Under the pieces are notes generated by a model. That model was given only the letters and a program-made list of their open reading frames with translations, was not told where the DNA came from and did no database searches. Position numbers and translations under genes: made by a program. Positions 54,922 through 63,580 of a stretch of 64,000 bases of DNA are shown one piece after another (positions within the stretch are counted from its first letter, which is position 1; the number at the start of each line of letters is the position of its first letter). The stretch covers positions 2,794,264-2,858,263 of the forward strand of contig NZ_CP126970.1 of the NCBI RefSeq assembly GCF_030252185.1, in the 5' to 3' direction. This DNA is from Corynebacterium suedekumii. Lineage in GTDB: Bacteria > Actinomycetota > Actinomycetes > Mycobacteriales > Mycobacteriaceae.

Positions 54922-56393
54922 CCGCACCGAGCAAATCCGTCCTCACCGTCTCCGGCCTGCGGGTGAGCAGCAGCGTCTCCGGTGGTGGCCCCGGCACCTC
55001 AGCACCGCTGCTGCATGACATCTCCTTCGACCTCGGCGCCGGCGAACGCCTGGGCATCATCGGCGAATCCGGCTCCGGCAAGTCGCTGACCGCCCTGTCC
55101 GTCATGGGCCTGCTCCCCCGCGGGTTGTCGGCCTCCGGGTCGGTGACGGTCATGGGGCAGGAGATCATCGGCCTCGACGACCGGCGCATGCGGCGGTTGC
55201 GCGGCTCCGTGGTGTCCATGGTCTTCCAGGAACCCATGACCGCCCTCGACCCGCTCATGACCGTGGGCAGACAGGTCGCCGAGGCCGCCGGCCGGACGGA
55301 CGTCGCCGACCTCTTCGAGGACGTCGCCCTCGACCCCGCCCGCATGACCGCCTACCCCCACGAACTCTCCGGCGGCCAACGCCAACGCGTCCTCATCGCC
55401 ATGGCCCTGGCGGATGACCCCGAGCTGCTCATCTGCGATGAACCCACCACCGCCCTCGACGTCACCGTCCAGGACCAGATCCTCGACCTTCTCGACGAAC
55501 TGGTGGACAAGAAGGGCGTGTCCCTGCTGTTCATCACCCACGATCTCGGGGTGATCAACCGGATGTGCCGGCGGGTGCTGGTGATGTCCGGCGGCGAGAT
55601 CGTGGAGGCGGGCCCGACCGGACAGATCCTTCGCGCCCCCGCCCACCCGTACACGCAGAAACTCGTCGCCGCCTCCCTGCCGGGATCCCCCGCCGAGGTG
55701 GGCCCGGTGGGCGAACCGGTCCTGGCGCTGCGTGAGGTCACCCGCCGCTATGGGACGACGCTGGCACTCGACGATGTCACCCTCGAGGTCCGCCGGGGTG
55801 AGCGCCTCGGCGTCGTCGGTGGCTCCGGCTCCGGCAAGACCACGCTCCTGCGTCAGTTCGCCGGCCTCGACTCCCCAGACTCCGGAGTCGTGGAGGTCGA
55901 CGCCGGCGTCCAGGTCGTCTTCCAGGACCCCCACTCCTCCCTCAACCCCCGGCTGTCCGTCGGCCGGTCCATCGCCGAGGGCATGGGGCGGCGGCACTCG
56001 CCGCGCGTCGCCGAGGTGCTCACCGAGGTCGGCCTGCCCGAGGATGCCGCCGGCCGCTACCCCCACCAGTTCTCCGGCGGCCAACGCCAGCGCATCTCCA
56101 TCGCCCGCGCCGTCGCCGGCAAACCGGAGATCCTGCTGGCCGACGAACCCGTCTCCGCCCTCGATGTCTCCGTCCGCGCCCAGGTCCTCGACCTGCTCGA
56201 CCGCCTCGTCGACGAATACGGCCTCACCCTGGTGTTCATCTCCCACGACCTCTCCGTCGTCCGCGAGGTCTGTACCAGCGTCGCCGTCATGCACCAGGGC
56301 CGCATCGTCGAACACGGCCCCACCGAACAGGTGTGGGCGAACCCGCAGCACGAGTACACCCGCTCGCTGCTGGCGGCGATCCCCCGGTTATAG
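54918..56393 (+). CDS. ABC transporter ATPase, fused OppD-OppF type
   Basis: The 491-residue protein holds two complete ATPase domains. Domain one: Walker A GESGSGKS, signature LSGGQRQR, Walker B LLICDEP, ending with the family's AHPYTQKL motif. Domain two: GGSGSGKTT, FSGGQRQR, ILLADEP. The start is ATG 54918, overlapping the permease stop; the open frame further upstream is antisense-like noise. The fused form replaces separate OppD and OppF subunits. Confidence 0.93.
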   Translation: MTAPSKSVLTVSGLRVSSSVSGGGPGTSAPLLHDISFDLGAGERLGIIGESGSGKSLTALSVMGLLPRGLSASGSVTVMGQEIIGLDDRRMRRLRGSVVSMVFQEPMTALDPLMTVGRQVAEAAGRTDVADLFEDVALDPARMTAYPHELSGGQRQRVLIAMALADDPELLICDEPTTALDVTVQDQILDLLDELVDKKGVSLLFITHDLGVINRMCRRVLVMSGGEIVEAGPTGQILRAPAHPYTQKLVAASLPGSPAEVGPVGEPVLALREVTRRYGTTLALDDVTLEVRRGERLGVVGGSGSGKTTLLRQFAGLDSPDSGVVEVDAGVQVVFQDPHSSLNPRLSVGRSIAEGMGRRHSPRVAEVLTEVGLPEDAAGRYPHQFSGGQRQRISIARAVAGKPEILLADEPVSALDVSVRAQVLDLLDRLVDEYGLTLVFISHDLSVVREVCTSVAVMHQGRIVEHGPTEQVWANPQHEYTRSLLAAIPRL

Positions 56394-56397
56394 GCGG

Positions 56398-56919
56398 CTA
56401 TAGACGGACCGTCTCCAGCACCTCGTAGCGCGGTCCCCCGCCCCGGCCCCGCCCGAGATGGGACTCCATGAGCACCAGCTCGTCGCAGGTGAAATCCGGG
56501 CCGTCGTAGATGCTCAGCGCGTGCACGATGTCCCCGACCAGCCACCGCTCCCGCGACCGCGCGATGGTCAGGTGCGGCTTCTGGCTGACCTCCTCATCGA
56601 TGGCGCAGTCGGCCATGAGGTTCCTTAGCGGCCGCACCTGCCCAGTGATGCCCATCCACAGCGTCCGGTGGGAGAACGAGCCCGCACCCCGCAGGTTGAG
56701 TGTCAGCGGGTGGGAGGCAGCGGCCGCCTGTGAGAGGTGAACCCCCAGGTCGGAGTGGTCGTTGGGCTGTTGGCCGTAGAACGCCAGGGTGATGTGCCAG
56801 TTGTCCGGATCCACCCACCGCAGCGCCTGCGGATGCGTCTCACGGATCGGCCGCACCGCCGCGACCAGGTGTTCCCGGGCGTCCCGGGACGGGATGAGGG
56901 CAGCAAACAGTCTCTTCAT
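56398..56919 (-). CDS. thpR: RNA 2',3'-cyclic phosphodiesterase
   Basis: A 2H-family phosphoesterase of 173 residues with both catalytic motifs, HITLAFYG near residue 42 and HLTIAR near residue 116. Family members hydrolyse 2',3'-cyclic phosphate at RNA ends (ThpR/LigT). It is 6 bp downstream of the ADP-ribosylglycohydrolase gene on the same strand, an unusual RNA/ADP-ribose pairing, and converges with the ABC importer. Confidence 0.9.
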   Translation of the reverse strand: MKRLFAALIPSRDAREHLVAAVRPIRETHPQALRWVDPDNWHITLAFYGQQPNDHSDLGVHLSQAAAASHPLTLNLRGAGSFSHRTLWMGITGQVRPLRNLMADCAIDEEVSQKPHLTIARSRERWLVGDIVHALSIYDGPDFTCDELVLMESHLGRGRGGGPRYEVLETVRL

Positions 56920-56925
56920 CGCCGC

Positions 56926-58290
56926 TCAGCGTACGTCGAAGCTGCCCGCCCGGTCGAACACCAGCCGCACCGTCTCCTTCTCCCCCACAAACCTGCTTAT
57001 CGACGCCGCCCTCACCCCCTCATCCGTCATCACCACCGCCTGTGGCCCCAGGCGCGAGTCCAGGGAACGGTGACCGAGCCGCGACAGGCCGTACACCGCG
57101 CCGATGGCGCGGGGCAGGGGGACGGGGGCGTCGACACGCATCTCCGGCGTGACCTCCACCGTCAGCGACCACCGCCCCTGACCCTCCGGGGTCAGCGCCG
57201 GCTCGCGGTCCGGGAACCACGTGAACGGCGGAGCGACGGCGCGGTGGACGTGACCGTCGACGATCTCGAAATCACCGGATTCTGCGACCGTGCGCACCGC
57301 CGCGGTGTCGAAAGGCGCGGCGTCGAGCATGGCCTGCAGCTGCGTGCGACCCGCGTCGAGCTCCGCGGCGATCCACTCGGGGATGAGCGGGCTGTCGATG
57401 CTCAGGAGCGCATCCACGAGGCGGGTGGCGTCGTTCGGGTGGTACTCGGGCGGCCGGTTGCGCTTCGGCCGGCAGGAATCCACCGCGTCGATCCAGCGCC
57501 GCGGAATCCCGTCGACCCCGTGAACCGCGCCGAGGAACGCCCCGACGATCGCCGCATTGGTGTCCGTGTCCCCACCCCGGCCGACGGTGCGGACCAGCGA
57601 CTCCTCGAACCCGCCCCCACGCGCGGCCTCGAAGACCGTGAGCTGGAAGGCGTGACGCACCCAGCCCTGCTTCTCGAAGACGTCCGGCGGAGCTGCGCGT
57701 TCCGCCTCCTCGACGAGCGGGCGCAGCTCACCGGCGTGCTCCCGGAACAACGGCAGCGGATCCGCCCCCGTACCGATCACCTCCGCCAGCACCCGCACCC
57801 ACAGCGCATTGACCTGCTGACAGAACTCATTCGGATGCGAGAGCATGGCATCCTGCCGGGCGATGTCCGCAGCCCGGGCGGGATCCCGATGGAACGCGAT
57901 CGCCACCGGACTGACCCGCATGAGCGCACCGTTGGCCTGGGTGCCCGGATTCGGGGTGCCGTACCGGAACGCCGACCTGGTGGCATCCCCCTGATCGAAC
58001 GGATCCGAATTGCTCCACCGCCGGTAGGAGGCGACCACATCCTCCCGGTCGTACCCGTTGTTGCGGACCAGCGACCTCGCCAGAGCCAGCGCCAGCTCCG
58101 AATCATCCGTCGGCTGGCCCGCGGCGAGACTGAACGGCCCACCGTCCGCCAGCTCCCGCACCCCCTCCGGGTACTCTGCGGCGATGCTCTCCTGGGTACG
58201 GAACTCCACCAGGGAACCCAGGCTGTCCCCGATGAGCTGCCCGTACCAGGCACCGAGCGCGCGGTTACGAATGTCGTTGTTGTCTGTCAT
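56926..58290 (-). CDS. ADP-ribosylglycohydrolase family protein with C-terminal extension
   Basis: The 454-residue protein begins with a DraG-like domain (residues 10-300): GAWYGQLIGDSLGSLVEF, the metal-binding PTDDSEL and GRGGDTDTNAAIVGAFLGA motifs. Residues 330-454 form an additional region (PFTWFPDREPALTPEGQGRW and onwards) not found in standard DraG enzymes. ATG 58290 is preferred, with AAGGA eight bases upstream, over the ATG at 58299. It would remove ADP-ribose from protein or another substrate, and it is possibly linked with ThpR. Confidence 0.85.
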   Translation of the reverse strand: MTDNNDIRNRALGAWYGQLIGDSLGSLVEFRTQESIAAEYPEGVRELADGGPFSLAAGQPTDDSELALALARSLVRNNGYDREDVVASYRRWSNSDPFDQGDATRSAFRYGTPNPGTQANGALMRVSPVAIAFHRDPARAADIARQDAMLSHPNEFCQQVNALWVRVLAEVIGTGADPLPLFREHAGELRPLVEEAERAAPPDVFEKQGWVRHAFQLTVFEAARGGGFEESLVRTVGRGGDTDTNAAIVGAFLGAVHGVDGIPRRWIDAVDSCRPKRNRPPEYHPNDATRLVDALLSIDSPLIPEWIAAELDAGRTQLQAMLDAAPFDTAAVRTVAESGDFEIVDGHVHRAVAPPFTWFPDREPALTPEGQGRWSLTVEVTPEMRVDAPVPLPRAIGAVYGLSRLGHRSLDSRLGPQAVVMTDEGVRAASISRFVGEKETVRLVFDRAGSFDVR

Positions 58291-58308
58291 TGCTGTCATC
58301 CTTGTCGG

Positions 58309-58899
58309 CTAGGAGGTGGTGATCCGGCGGTCGGGGCCTTCGACCCGGATGGCGTGGGACCCGAGCTCGCAGGTGAGAACATCATCGGTGGGCTTCGAGC
58401 AGGTGACGCTGCCCAGCGTGACCTGTTCCCCGGTGTTGAGGTCCCGGGGCGGCGGTGGGCCACCTTCCGAGACGGTGTACGCGGTCCCGGCCACGTTGAG
58501 GGTCACTGCGTTCGGCCGCCCACTGAACAGTCCCTCCACGTCCGGCACCGAATCATCGGCCGTGCCACTGCAGGTCACGCTGTCCCCCGGAGTGGCGATG
58601 ACACAGAAACCCGTTGCCGGGCCGCCGGTACGGAAGTCGAAGGAATAGACGCCGAAACCGCTGAACTCACTCGCCTCGACCGGGGCCAGAGCGGCGGAGG
58701 TGGGCGTCGCCGTGGCCGTGGGAGTGGCAGGTTCTGCCTGTTCCGTAGCTGTGCTCTGCGGCACCGCCTCCACCGTCGAGGTCACCACCTGGGTGACCAC
58801 GACCTGATCGTGAGAATCATCGGCGCTGCAGGCGCTGAGAGCGAGAGTCGAGGCAAACAGGGCGATGAAGGAGCCGGCGAGGCGGTGTCGACTGGTCAT
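58309..58899 (-). CDS. Secreted lipoprotein of unknown function
   Basis: The 196-residue product has a signal peptide with lipobox ALSAC (Cys at residue 24), a Thr/Ala/Pro-rich linker and a beta-rich C-terminal domain with four cysteines (FCVIATPGDSVTCSG and VTCSKPTDDVLTCELG) likely to form disulfides. ATG 58899 is used. It is 18 bp upstream of the ADP-ribosylglycohydrolase gene. No family is recognised. Confidence 0.75.
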   Translation of the reverse strand: MTSRHRLAGSFIALFASTLALSACSADDSHDQVVVTQVVTSTVEAVPQSTATEQAEPATPTATATPTSAALAPVEASEFSGFGVYSFDFRTGGPATGFCVIATPGDSVTCSGTADDSVPDVEGLFSGRPNAVTLNVAGTAYTVSEGGPPPPRDLNTGEQVTLGSVTCSKPTDDVLTCELGSHAIRVEGPDRRITTS

Positions 58900-59003
58900 G
58901 ATGCTGACATTAAGCCAGGAGTGGCCGGGCCGCGACGGAAACGGGGAACGGTCCCCGGACGGGGTTGATGCGTGGGGACGCACAGACATGGGAGGATTGG
59001 GGC

Positions 59004-59927
59004 ATGACTACCGAGCACCCCACCGCCGACATTGTCGTCGTCGGCTCGATCAATGCCGACCTGACCGTCACCGTCGCCCGCCATCCCGCCCCCGGTGAGA
59101 CGCTGCTGGGTGGCGGAGGAGGCATCACCGCCGGTGGCAAGGGTGCGAATCAGGCGGTCGCCGCAGCGCTGCAGGGTGCTTCGGTGGCGATGGTCGCGGC
59201 CGTCGGTAAGGATCCCTACGCCGAGCCGGCCACCGAGCACCTGCGCTCCTCGGGTGTGAACATGTCGTCGGTGGCCGAGGTGGATGAGACCACGGGGCTC
59301 GCGGTGATCACCGTGTCCGAGGACGGCGAGAACAACATCGTCGTCGTTCCCGGCGCCAACGCCACCGTCGATGCCGCCTACGTCGAATCACGCGCTGATG
59401 TCATCGCCGGCGCCGGGCTCGTCCTGCTGCAGGGTGAGATCCCCGCGGACGGCTTCGCTGCGGCAGTCCGCCTGGCCACCGGAAGGGTCGTGGTCAACCT
59501 GGCACCGGTCATCGAGGTCGACCGGGCATCGTTGCTTAAGGCTGACCCCATCATGGCCAACGAGCACGAGGCCGGCCTCATCCTCGAGCAGCTCGGCGCC
59601 GGGATTCCCTCGGAGGAACCGACAGATCTGGCGCAGGCGCTTCTCGACGCCGGCTTCCCCTCCGTCGTCCTCACCCTCGGAGGTGCGGGAGCCCTCGTCG
59701 CGGATGCATCCGGAGTCACACCCATCGCCACCCCGTCGGTCAGCTCGGTTGACTCCACCGGCGCCGGTGACGCGTTCGCAGGTGCCTTCGTCGCCCGTCT
59801 CGTCGCCGGTGATGATCTGGTGCCGGCGGCTGAATTCGCTGCCCGCGTGGGGGCGTTCTCCGTGACCGGACACGGGGCCCAGGCCTCCTACCCGGGGCCG
59901 GACGACGCACTCCCGGCATGTGAGTGA
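59004..59927 (+). CDS. rbsK: Ribokinase
   Basis: Phosphorylates D-ribose to ribose 5-phosphate. The 307-residue PfkB-family protein has DIVVVGSINADLTVTV, the GGKGANQAVAAA motif, the ATP-site LTLGGAGALV and DSTGAGDAFAGAF with the catalytic Asp. ATG 59004 has GGAGG eight bases upstream. It is a single gene without ribose transport genes nearby. Confidence 0.92.
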   Translation: MTTEHPTADIVVVGSINADLTVTVARHPAPGETLLGGGGGITAGGKGANQAVAAALQGASVAMVAAVGKDPYAEPATEHLRSSGVNMSSVAEVDETTGLAVITVSEDGENNIVVVPGANATVDAAYVESRADVIAGAGLVLLQGEIPADGFAAAVRLATGRVVVNLAPVIEVDRASLLKADPIMANEHEAGLILEQLGAGIPSEEPTDLAQALLDAGFPSVVLTLGGAGALVADASGVTPIATPSVSSVDSTGAGDAFAGAFVARLVAGDDLVPAAEFAARVGAFSVTGHGAQASYPGPDDALPACE

Positions 59928-60030
59928 CCCCGTCTGGCGCTCAGCACTCCACTGAGGGCCCAGAATGGCCGTTTCCTCTGTCCAAGTGGAGCGCAAAGCG
60001 CCACCTGCGGCACGGGAAACGTGAAATGGG

Positions 60031-60046
60031 GTCTTTTCACGTGGCA
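60031..60046 (-). repeat. Dispersed 16-mer TGCCANGTGAAAAGAC, copy 3
   Basis: Read on the minus strand, TGCCACGTGAAAAGAC follows TTCG as in copy 2. Within it and the neighbouring 60019-60026 the sequences ACGTGAAA and TTTCACGT form an inverted pair. It lies in the 242-bp gap after rbsK. Confidence 0.6.
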
Positions 60047-60119
60047 CGAACAGCCCAGAATCGCGGACTCACGGCCCGTCCTGCTACGCGAATGGACACA
60101 GGCACCCCGAATCGACAAA

Positions 60120-60153
60120 ACGTCCCCACCCGATAGCACTCGGGCGGGGACGT
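60120..60153 (-). terminator. Strong hairpin terminator
   Basis: ACGTCCCC-ACCCGA and TCGGG-CGGGGACGT pair around TAGCAC. On the minus strand the stem is followed by TTTTG. It would end transcription of the small gene at 60170-60310, and could also stop rbsK transcripts from the other side. Confidence 0.75.
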
Positions 60154-60169
60154 CGCAGTTCAGCCGGGG

Positions 60170-60310
60170 TCAGCCGGCGTAGAAGAGGGTGAGGCTGGCG
60201 GTGTCCAGCAGGTGTTCTTCGCTGACCTCGAAAATGCTGGTCATGCGGTCGAATTCGGAGGCCTCGACCCCTGACAGGGCCACGTTTTCGCGGTGTTCGG
60301 GCAGCTGCAT
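60170..60310 (-). CDS. Small conserved-looking protein (46 aa)
   Basis: The product starts MQLPEHRENVALSGVEASEF and ends LLDTASLTLFYAG. Codon positions show the expected GC bias, there is an own ribosome-binding-site-like GGTGAGGAT upstream, and a strong terminator follows directly. It is acidic and soluble, with no recognised family. Too short for most automatic calls, it is supported here by its position between promoter space and terminator. Confidence 0.55.
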   Translation of the reverse strand: MQLPEHRENVALSGVEASEFDRMTSIFEVSEEHLLDTASLTLFYAG

Positions 60311-60373
60311 GATCCTCACCGTACCTTCCGGTCGACTCGATTTCTGAGGCTCACTCTATCCCACCGCGTCAAC

Positions 60374-61384
60374 TCAGGAGACGGTGACGTGGTCGTGGAC
60401 GTCGTCGGCGTTGCGGCGGTCCAGGGTGCCGTCGCGTTCCTCAGGAAGCGGGAATTTGCGGGCGATGGAGGCGTAGACGGCGCCGGTGATGTTGTGGAGG
60501 ACGGCGGCGACGGCGCCGGGGAGGGCGGCTTCGGGGCTGAAGAACTTGGCGGACATGCCGGAGGCGAGGCCGGCGGACTGGGTGCCCACTTCGACGGCCA
60601 TGGTGCGGTTGTTGGATTCGGGCAGGCGGAAGATCTTGCCGGTGAGGTAGCCGAGGGCGTAGCCGAAGATGTTGTGGAGGAGGACGGCGACGAAGACGAT
60701 GAGGCCGACGGAGGCGAGTCGTTCGGTGTTGTTGGCCACGGTCGGGAATACGACGCCGCCGATGCCGAGGATGGAGATCCAGGGCAGGACCGGGGAGATG
60801 AGGCCGATCCACTTGTCCAGGAAGTAGCGGATGACCAGGCCGCCGATGACGGGCAGGAGGACGGTCTGGACGAGGGTGAGTGCCATGCCGGCGCCGTCGA
60901 CGTCGGTGCGCTGGTTCGCCAGGGCGAGCATGAGCATGGGGGTGACGATGGGTGAGAGCAGCGTCGACACGGAGGTCATGGCGACGGAGAGGGCGACGTC
61001 ACCCTTGGCCAGGTAGGTGATGACGTTGGAGGAGGTGCCGCCGGGGACGGAGCCGAGCATGAGCAGGCCGACGGCGAGGGCCTCGTTGAGTCCGAGCATG
61101 CGGGCGACGAGGACGGCTGCCAGGGGCATGATGACGAACTGGGCGATGACGCCGAGGAGGATGGGCCAGGGGCGGCGGGCGATCTCCTGAAAGTCGGGGA
61201 TCGTCAGGGTCAGTCCCATGCCGAACATGATGATCATGAGGAAGTACGTGATGTACTCCGAGAACGGCTGGAAGGGCGCCGGGAAGAAGTAGGCCAGGGC
61301 GGTTCCGGCGAGGATGAACAGCGGGAACGCGGTGACGGCGATGGCGGCGGAGCGGTCTTCTTTAGACCGGAGTGCGGCAGACAT
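60374..61384 (-). CDS. BASS-family sodium symporter (bile acid:Na+ symporter-like)
   Basis: The 336-residue protein has about ten spans and BASS-family motifs LMLGSVPGGTSSNVITYLAKGD and VEVGTQSAGLASGMSAKFF. In bacteria such carriers move organic acids such as pantoate or steroids with sodium. The start ATG 61384 has GGAGG upstream; the longer frame is not supported. It lies 109 bp after the S33 peptidase gene on the same strand. Confidence 0.9.
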   Translation of the reverse strand: MSAALRSKEDRSAAIAVTAFPLFILAGTALAYFFPAPFQPFSEYITYFLMIIMFGMGLTLTIPDFQEIARRPWPILLGVIAQFVIMPLAAVLVARMLGLNEALAVGLLMLGSVPGGTSSNVITYLAKGDVALSVAMTSVSTLLSPIVTPMLMLALANQRTDVDGAGMALTLVQTVLLPVIGGLVIRYFLDKWIGLISPVLPWISILGIGGVVFPTVANNTERLASVGLIVFVAVLLHNIFGYALGYLTGKIFRLPESNNRTMAVEVGTQSAGLASGMSAKFFSPEAALPGAVAAVLHNITGAVYASIARKFPLPEERDGTLDRRNADDVHDHVTVS

Positions 61385-61493
61385 GTGTCCTCCAGGATGA
61401 GGCGGTGAGGTCTCCGGCCTGGGTGATGCGGGTGGGCTCGTCCGGGTGGAGGTGATGTCGCGGCGGGTGTGCGCTATGAGAACTATAGAACTG

Positions 61494-62771
61494 TCAGGCA
61501 CGCACCATGTCCATGAGGCGTCGGAAAATGGCGGCGCCGTCGGTACGGATGCCGTCGTGCTGGTGGTCGGCGGTCACCCAGGGCCGCAGGTCGCGGAAGT
61601 GGGAGGCGGTGGCGAGGGAGAGTTCGAGGGGGACGAAGATGTCGTCGCGGTAGATGGCGGCGGCGGCCACTGCGTCCGCCTCGCGTATCGACGCCGCGTC
61701 ATACAGCCCCGTCCACTCCCGTTGCGCGAGGTCCTCTGCCGCACGCCGGAAGGCGTGGAGGGCGGGATCCTCCTCGAACTGCCAGGGGAAGATGTGTTCG
61801 CCGGTGAGATAGAAGGCCCGGTCCCGGACGGGGTCGAGGTTCTCCTCGAAACCGTCGATCTCCTCGCGGACGCAGTGGGCGGCCCAGCTGGTGGGGCCGG
61901 GGGTGTTGCCGCCGTAGATGGATTCGTGGACGGCGGCGTAGAGGGGTGCGGCCTCGAAGGAGAGCATCCCGGACAGGGTGGCGAGGGTGTCGCCGCGGAG
62001 GCGTTTCTCGCCGCGGACGTGGTGGAAGGGGGCGTCGAGAAGATGGGCGAGGGTGGCGAAGCCGGCGCCGCGCCCCAGCTCGATACCGATGGTGCGGAAG
62101 CGGCGGGAGCTGAGGCGTTCGCCGGTGGGCAGCAGTTCGTCGGCGTTGTCGAGGTGGTGGCAGATCTCGCGGATGCGGGACTCGGCGAAGGGGACGGCGT
62201 CGTAAAACACCTGGTGGCGGGCGGCGAGCTTGCCGAAGGTCGCCCGGTACACCTCGTCGGCGTGCACGTCGATTCCCGGCAGCCCGCCGGTGACGTAGGC
62301 GTAACGGATCGAGGCGGGGTACCGGGAGAGGTAGGCGGTGATGCAGAAGCCACCGAAGGACTGGCCGAGGACGTCCCAGCGGTCGAGGGCGAGGGCGAGA
62401 CGCAGGTCCTCGGCGTCGTCGACGATGTGGTCGGCGCGCAGGAGGGCGAGGTGGGTGGCGTCGAGAAGCGTCTCGTCGGCGTGGCGGTCCAGGCGGCCGG
62501 ACCGGCCCGTCCCACGCTGATCCAGGAGGAAGACGCGGTGGTGCTGGAGCGCCTCGGCGAACCAGCCGTCAATTCCGGTCGGTCGGGGCGCGGCGTAGCC
62601 GGGACCGCCCTGCAGGTAGAGCAGCGGCGGCAGGGAATCATCGGCGCTGTACTCCCGGCAGAACACCTCGAGCGGCTCCCCCGGGTGGGCGCGGTCCCAC
62701 TCGACGGTGAGGGTGTGGTCACGGACGGTGAGGTCGCCGAACGTGTGGGACGAGGTGTGAAGGCCGGGCAT
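61494..62771 (-). CDS. Proline iminopeptidase-like alpha/beta hydrolase (S33 family)
   Basis: A 425-residue serine hydrolase with LLYLQGGPGYAAPR, LLDQRGTGRS and the nucleophile motif VLGQSFGGFC, the pattern of S33 prolyl aminopeptidases. The catalytic His is probably in the C-terminal region (TADHQHDGIR). It presumably releases N-terminal proline from peptides. Divergent to the mutarotase gene across 32 bp. Confidence 0.87.
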   Translation of the reverse strand: MPGLHTSSHTFGDLTVRDHTLTVEWDRAHPGEPLEVFCREYSADDSLPPLLYLQGGPGYAAPRPTGIDGWFAEALQHHRVFLLDQRGTGRSGRLDRHADETLLDATHLALLRADHIVDDAEDLRLALALDRWDVLGQSFGGFCITAYLSRYPASIRYAYVTGGLPGIDVHADEVYRATFGKLAARHQVFYDAVPFAESRIREICHHLDNADELLPTGERLSSRRFRTIGIELGRGAGFATLAHLLDAPFHHVRGEKRLRGDTLATLSGMLSFEAAPLYAAVHESIYGGNTPGPTSWAAHCVREEIDGFEENLDPVRDRAFYLTGEHIFPWQFEEDPALHAFRRAAEDLAQREWTGLYDAASIREADAVAAAAIYRDDIFVPLELSLATASHFRDLRPWVTADHQHDGIRTDGAAIFRRLMDMVRA

Positions 62772-62803
62772 TGTCCCGAGTGTAGTGGTTACTCTGGGGC
62801 GGT

Positions 62804-63580
62804 ATGGATGACCTACTTGCCACCGGCCGGTTGAAGCTCTCCCCCGCCGGCGCCCACCTGACCAGCACCGACACCGATCACGGCGAGCTGTTCTACCTCT
62901 CGTCGACCACGAAGCACGGTGAGGGCAACGCCATCCGGGGTGGTGTGCCCGTCATCGCCCCGTGGTTCGCCGACCTGCTCGACCTCACCCCCAGACACGG
63001 CTGGGCACGGACCTCCCCCTGGCGGGTGACCGTGGACAAGGTGGGACTGGAGGCCAGCATGGTCGAGGGCGGAATGGCCCTGCGACTGACGGTCGCCGAA
63101 CTCAGCGACGGCGTCCGCCTCGAACTGACGGTGTCGAACGAGTCCGACACGGCCAAGACCGTCCAGCTGGCCTTCCACCCCTACTTCCTGGTCACCCACC
63201 CCGGCAAGGTCGAGGTCGGCGGGCTGGACGGGGTGCAGGTGCTCGACCGGGTCAGCGGGAAAGAGGCCACCCAGGAGGGTGACCTGGAGATCGAGGGCGA
63301 ATATGACCGCATCTTCCTCGACTCGGTGCCCGTGACCATCACGGATCCCGGCAAGAAGCGGGTGATCACCATCCGCCCGGACGGGGCGGACTCGACCGTG
63401 GTGTGGAACCCGGGGCGGGACCTCGCCGCGGACATGGCGGACATCGGCACCGGGGAGTGGGCCGACTTCCTCTGTGTGGAACCCGCCCTGCTCGGGGAGG
63501 ACCAGCAGGGCGTGGAGATCGCCGACGGGGAGACCCGACGCATCTCGATGGAGGTCACGGTCGCCCCGCTGGCGGACTAA
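62804..63580 (+). CDS. D-hexose-6-phosphate mutarotase (aldose 1-epimerase family)
   Basis: A 258-residue galactose-mutarotase-fold protein with IRGGVPVIAPWFAD, HGWARTSPWRV (catalytic His) and AFHPYFLV, matching YeaD-type enzymes that interconvert hexose-6-phosphate anomers. The start is ATG 62804. The stop overlaps the convergent TusA-domain gene by 3 bp. Confidence 0.88.
   Translation: MDDLLATGRLKLSPAGAHLTSTDTDHGELFYLSSTTKHGEGNAIRGGVPVIAPWFADLLDLTPRHGWARTSPWRVTVDKVGLEASMVEGGMALRLTVAELSDGVRLELTVSNESDTAKTVQLAFHPYFLVTHPGKVEVGGLDGVQVLDRVSGKEATQEGDLEIEGEYDRIFLDSVPVTITDPGKKRVITIRPDGADSTVVWNPGRDLAADMADIGTGEWADFLCVEPALLGEDQQGVEIADGETRRISMEVTVAPLAD

Noticed and set aside
59985..60005. GCGC hairpin after rbsK as a terminator
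   Set aside because: GTGGAGCGC/GCGCCAC pairs but has no T-run. The stronger hairpin at 60120-60153 is the better terminator.
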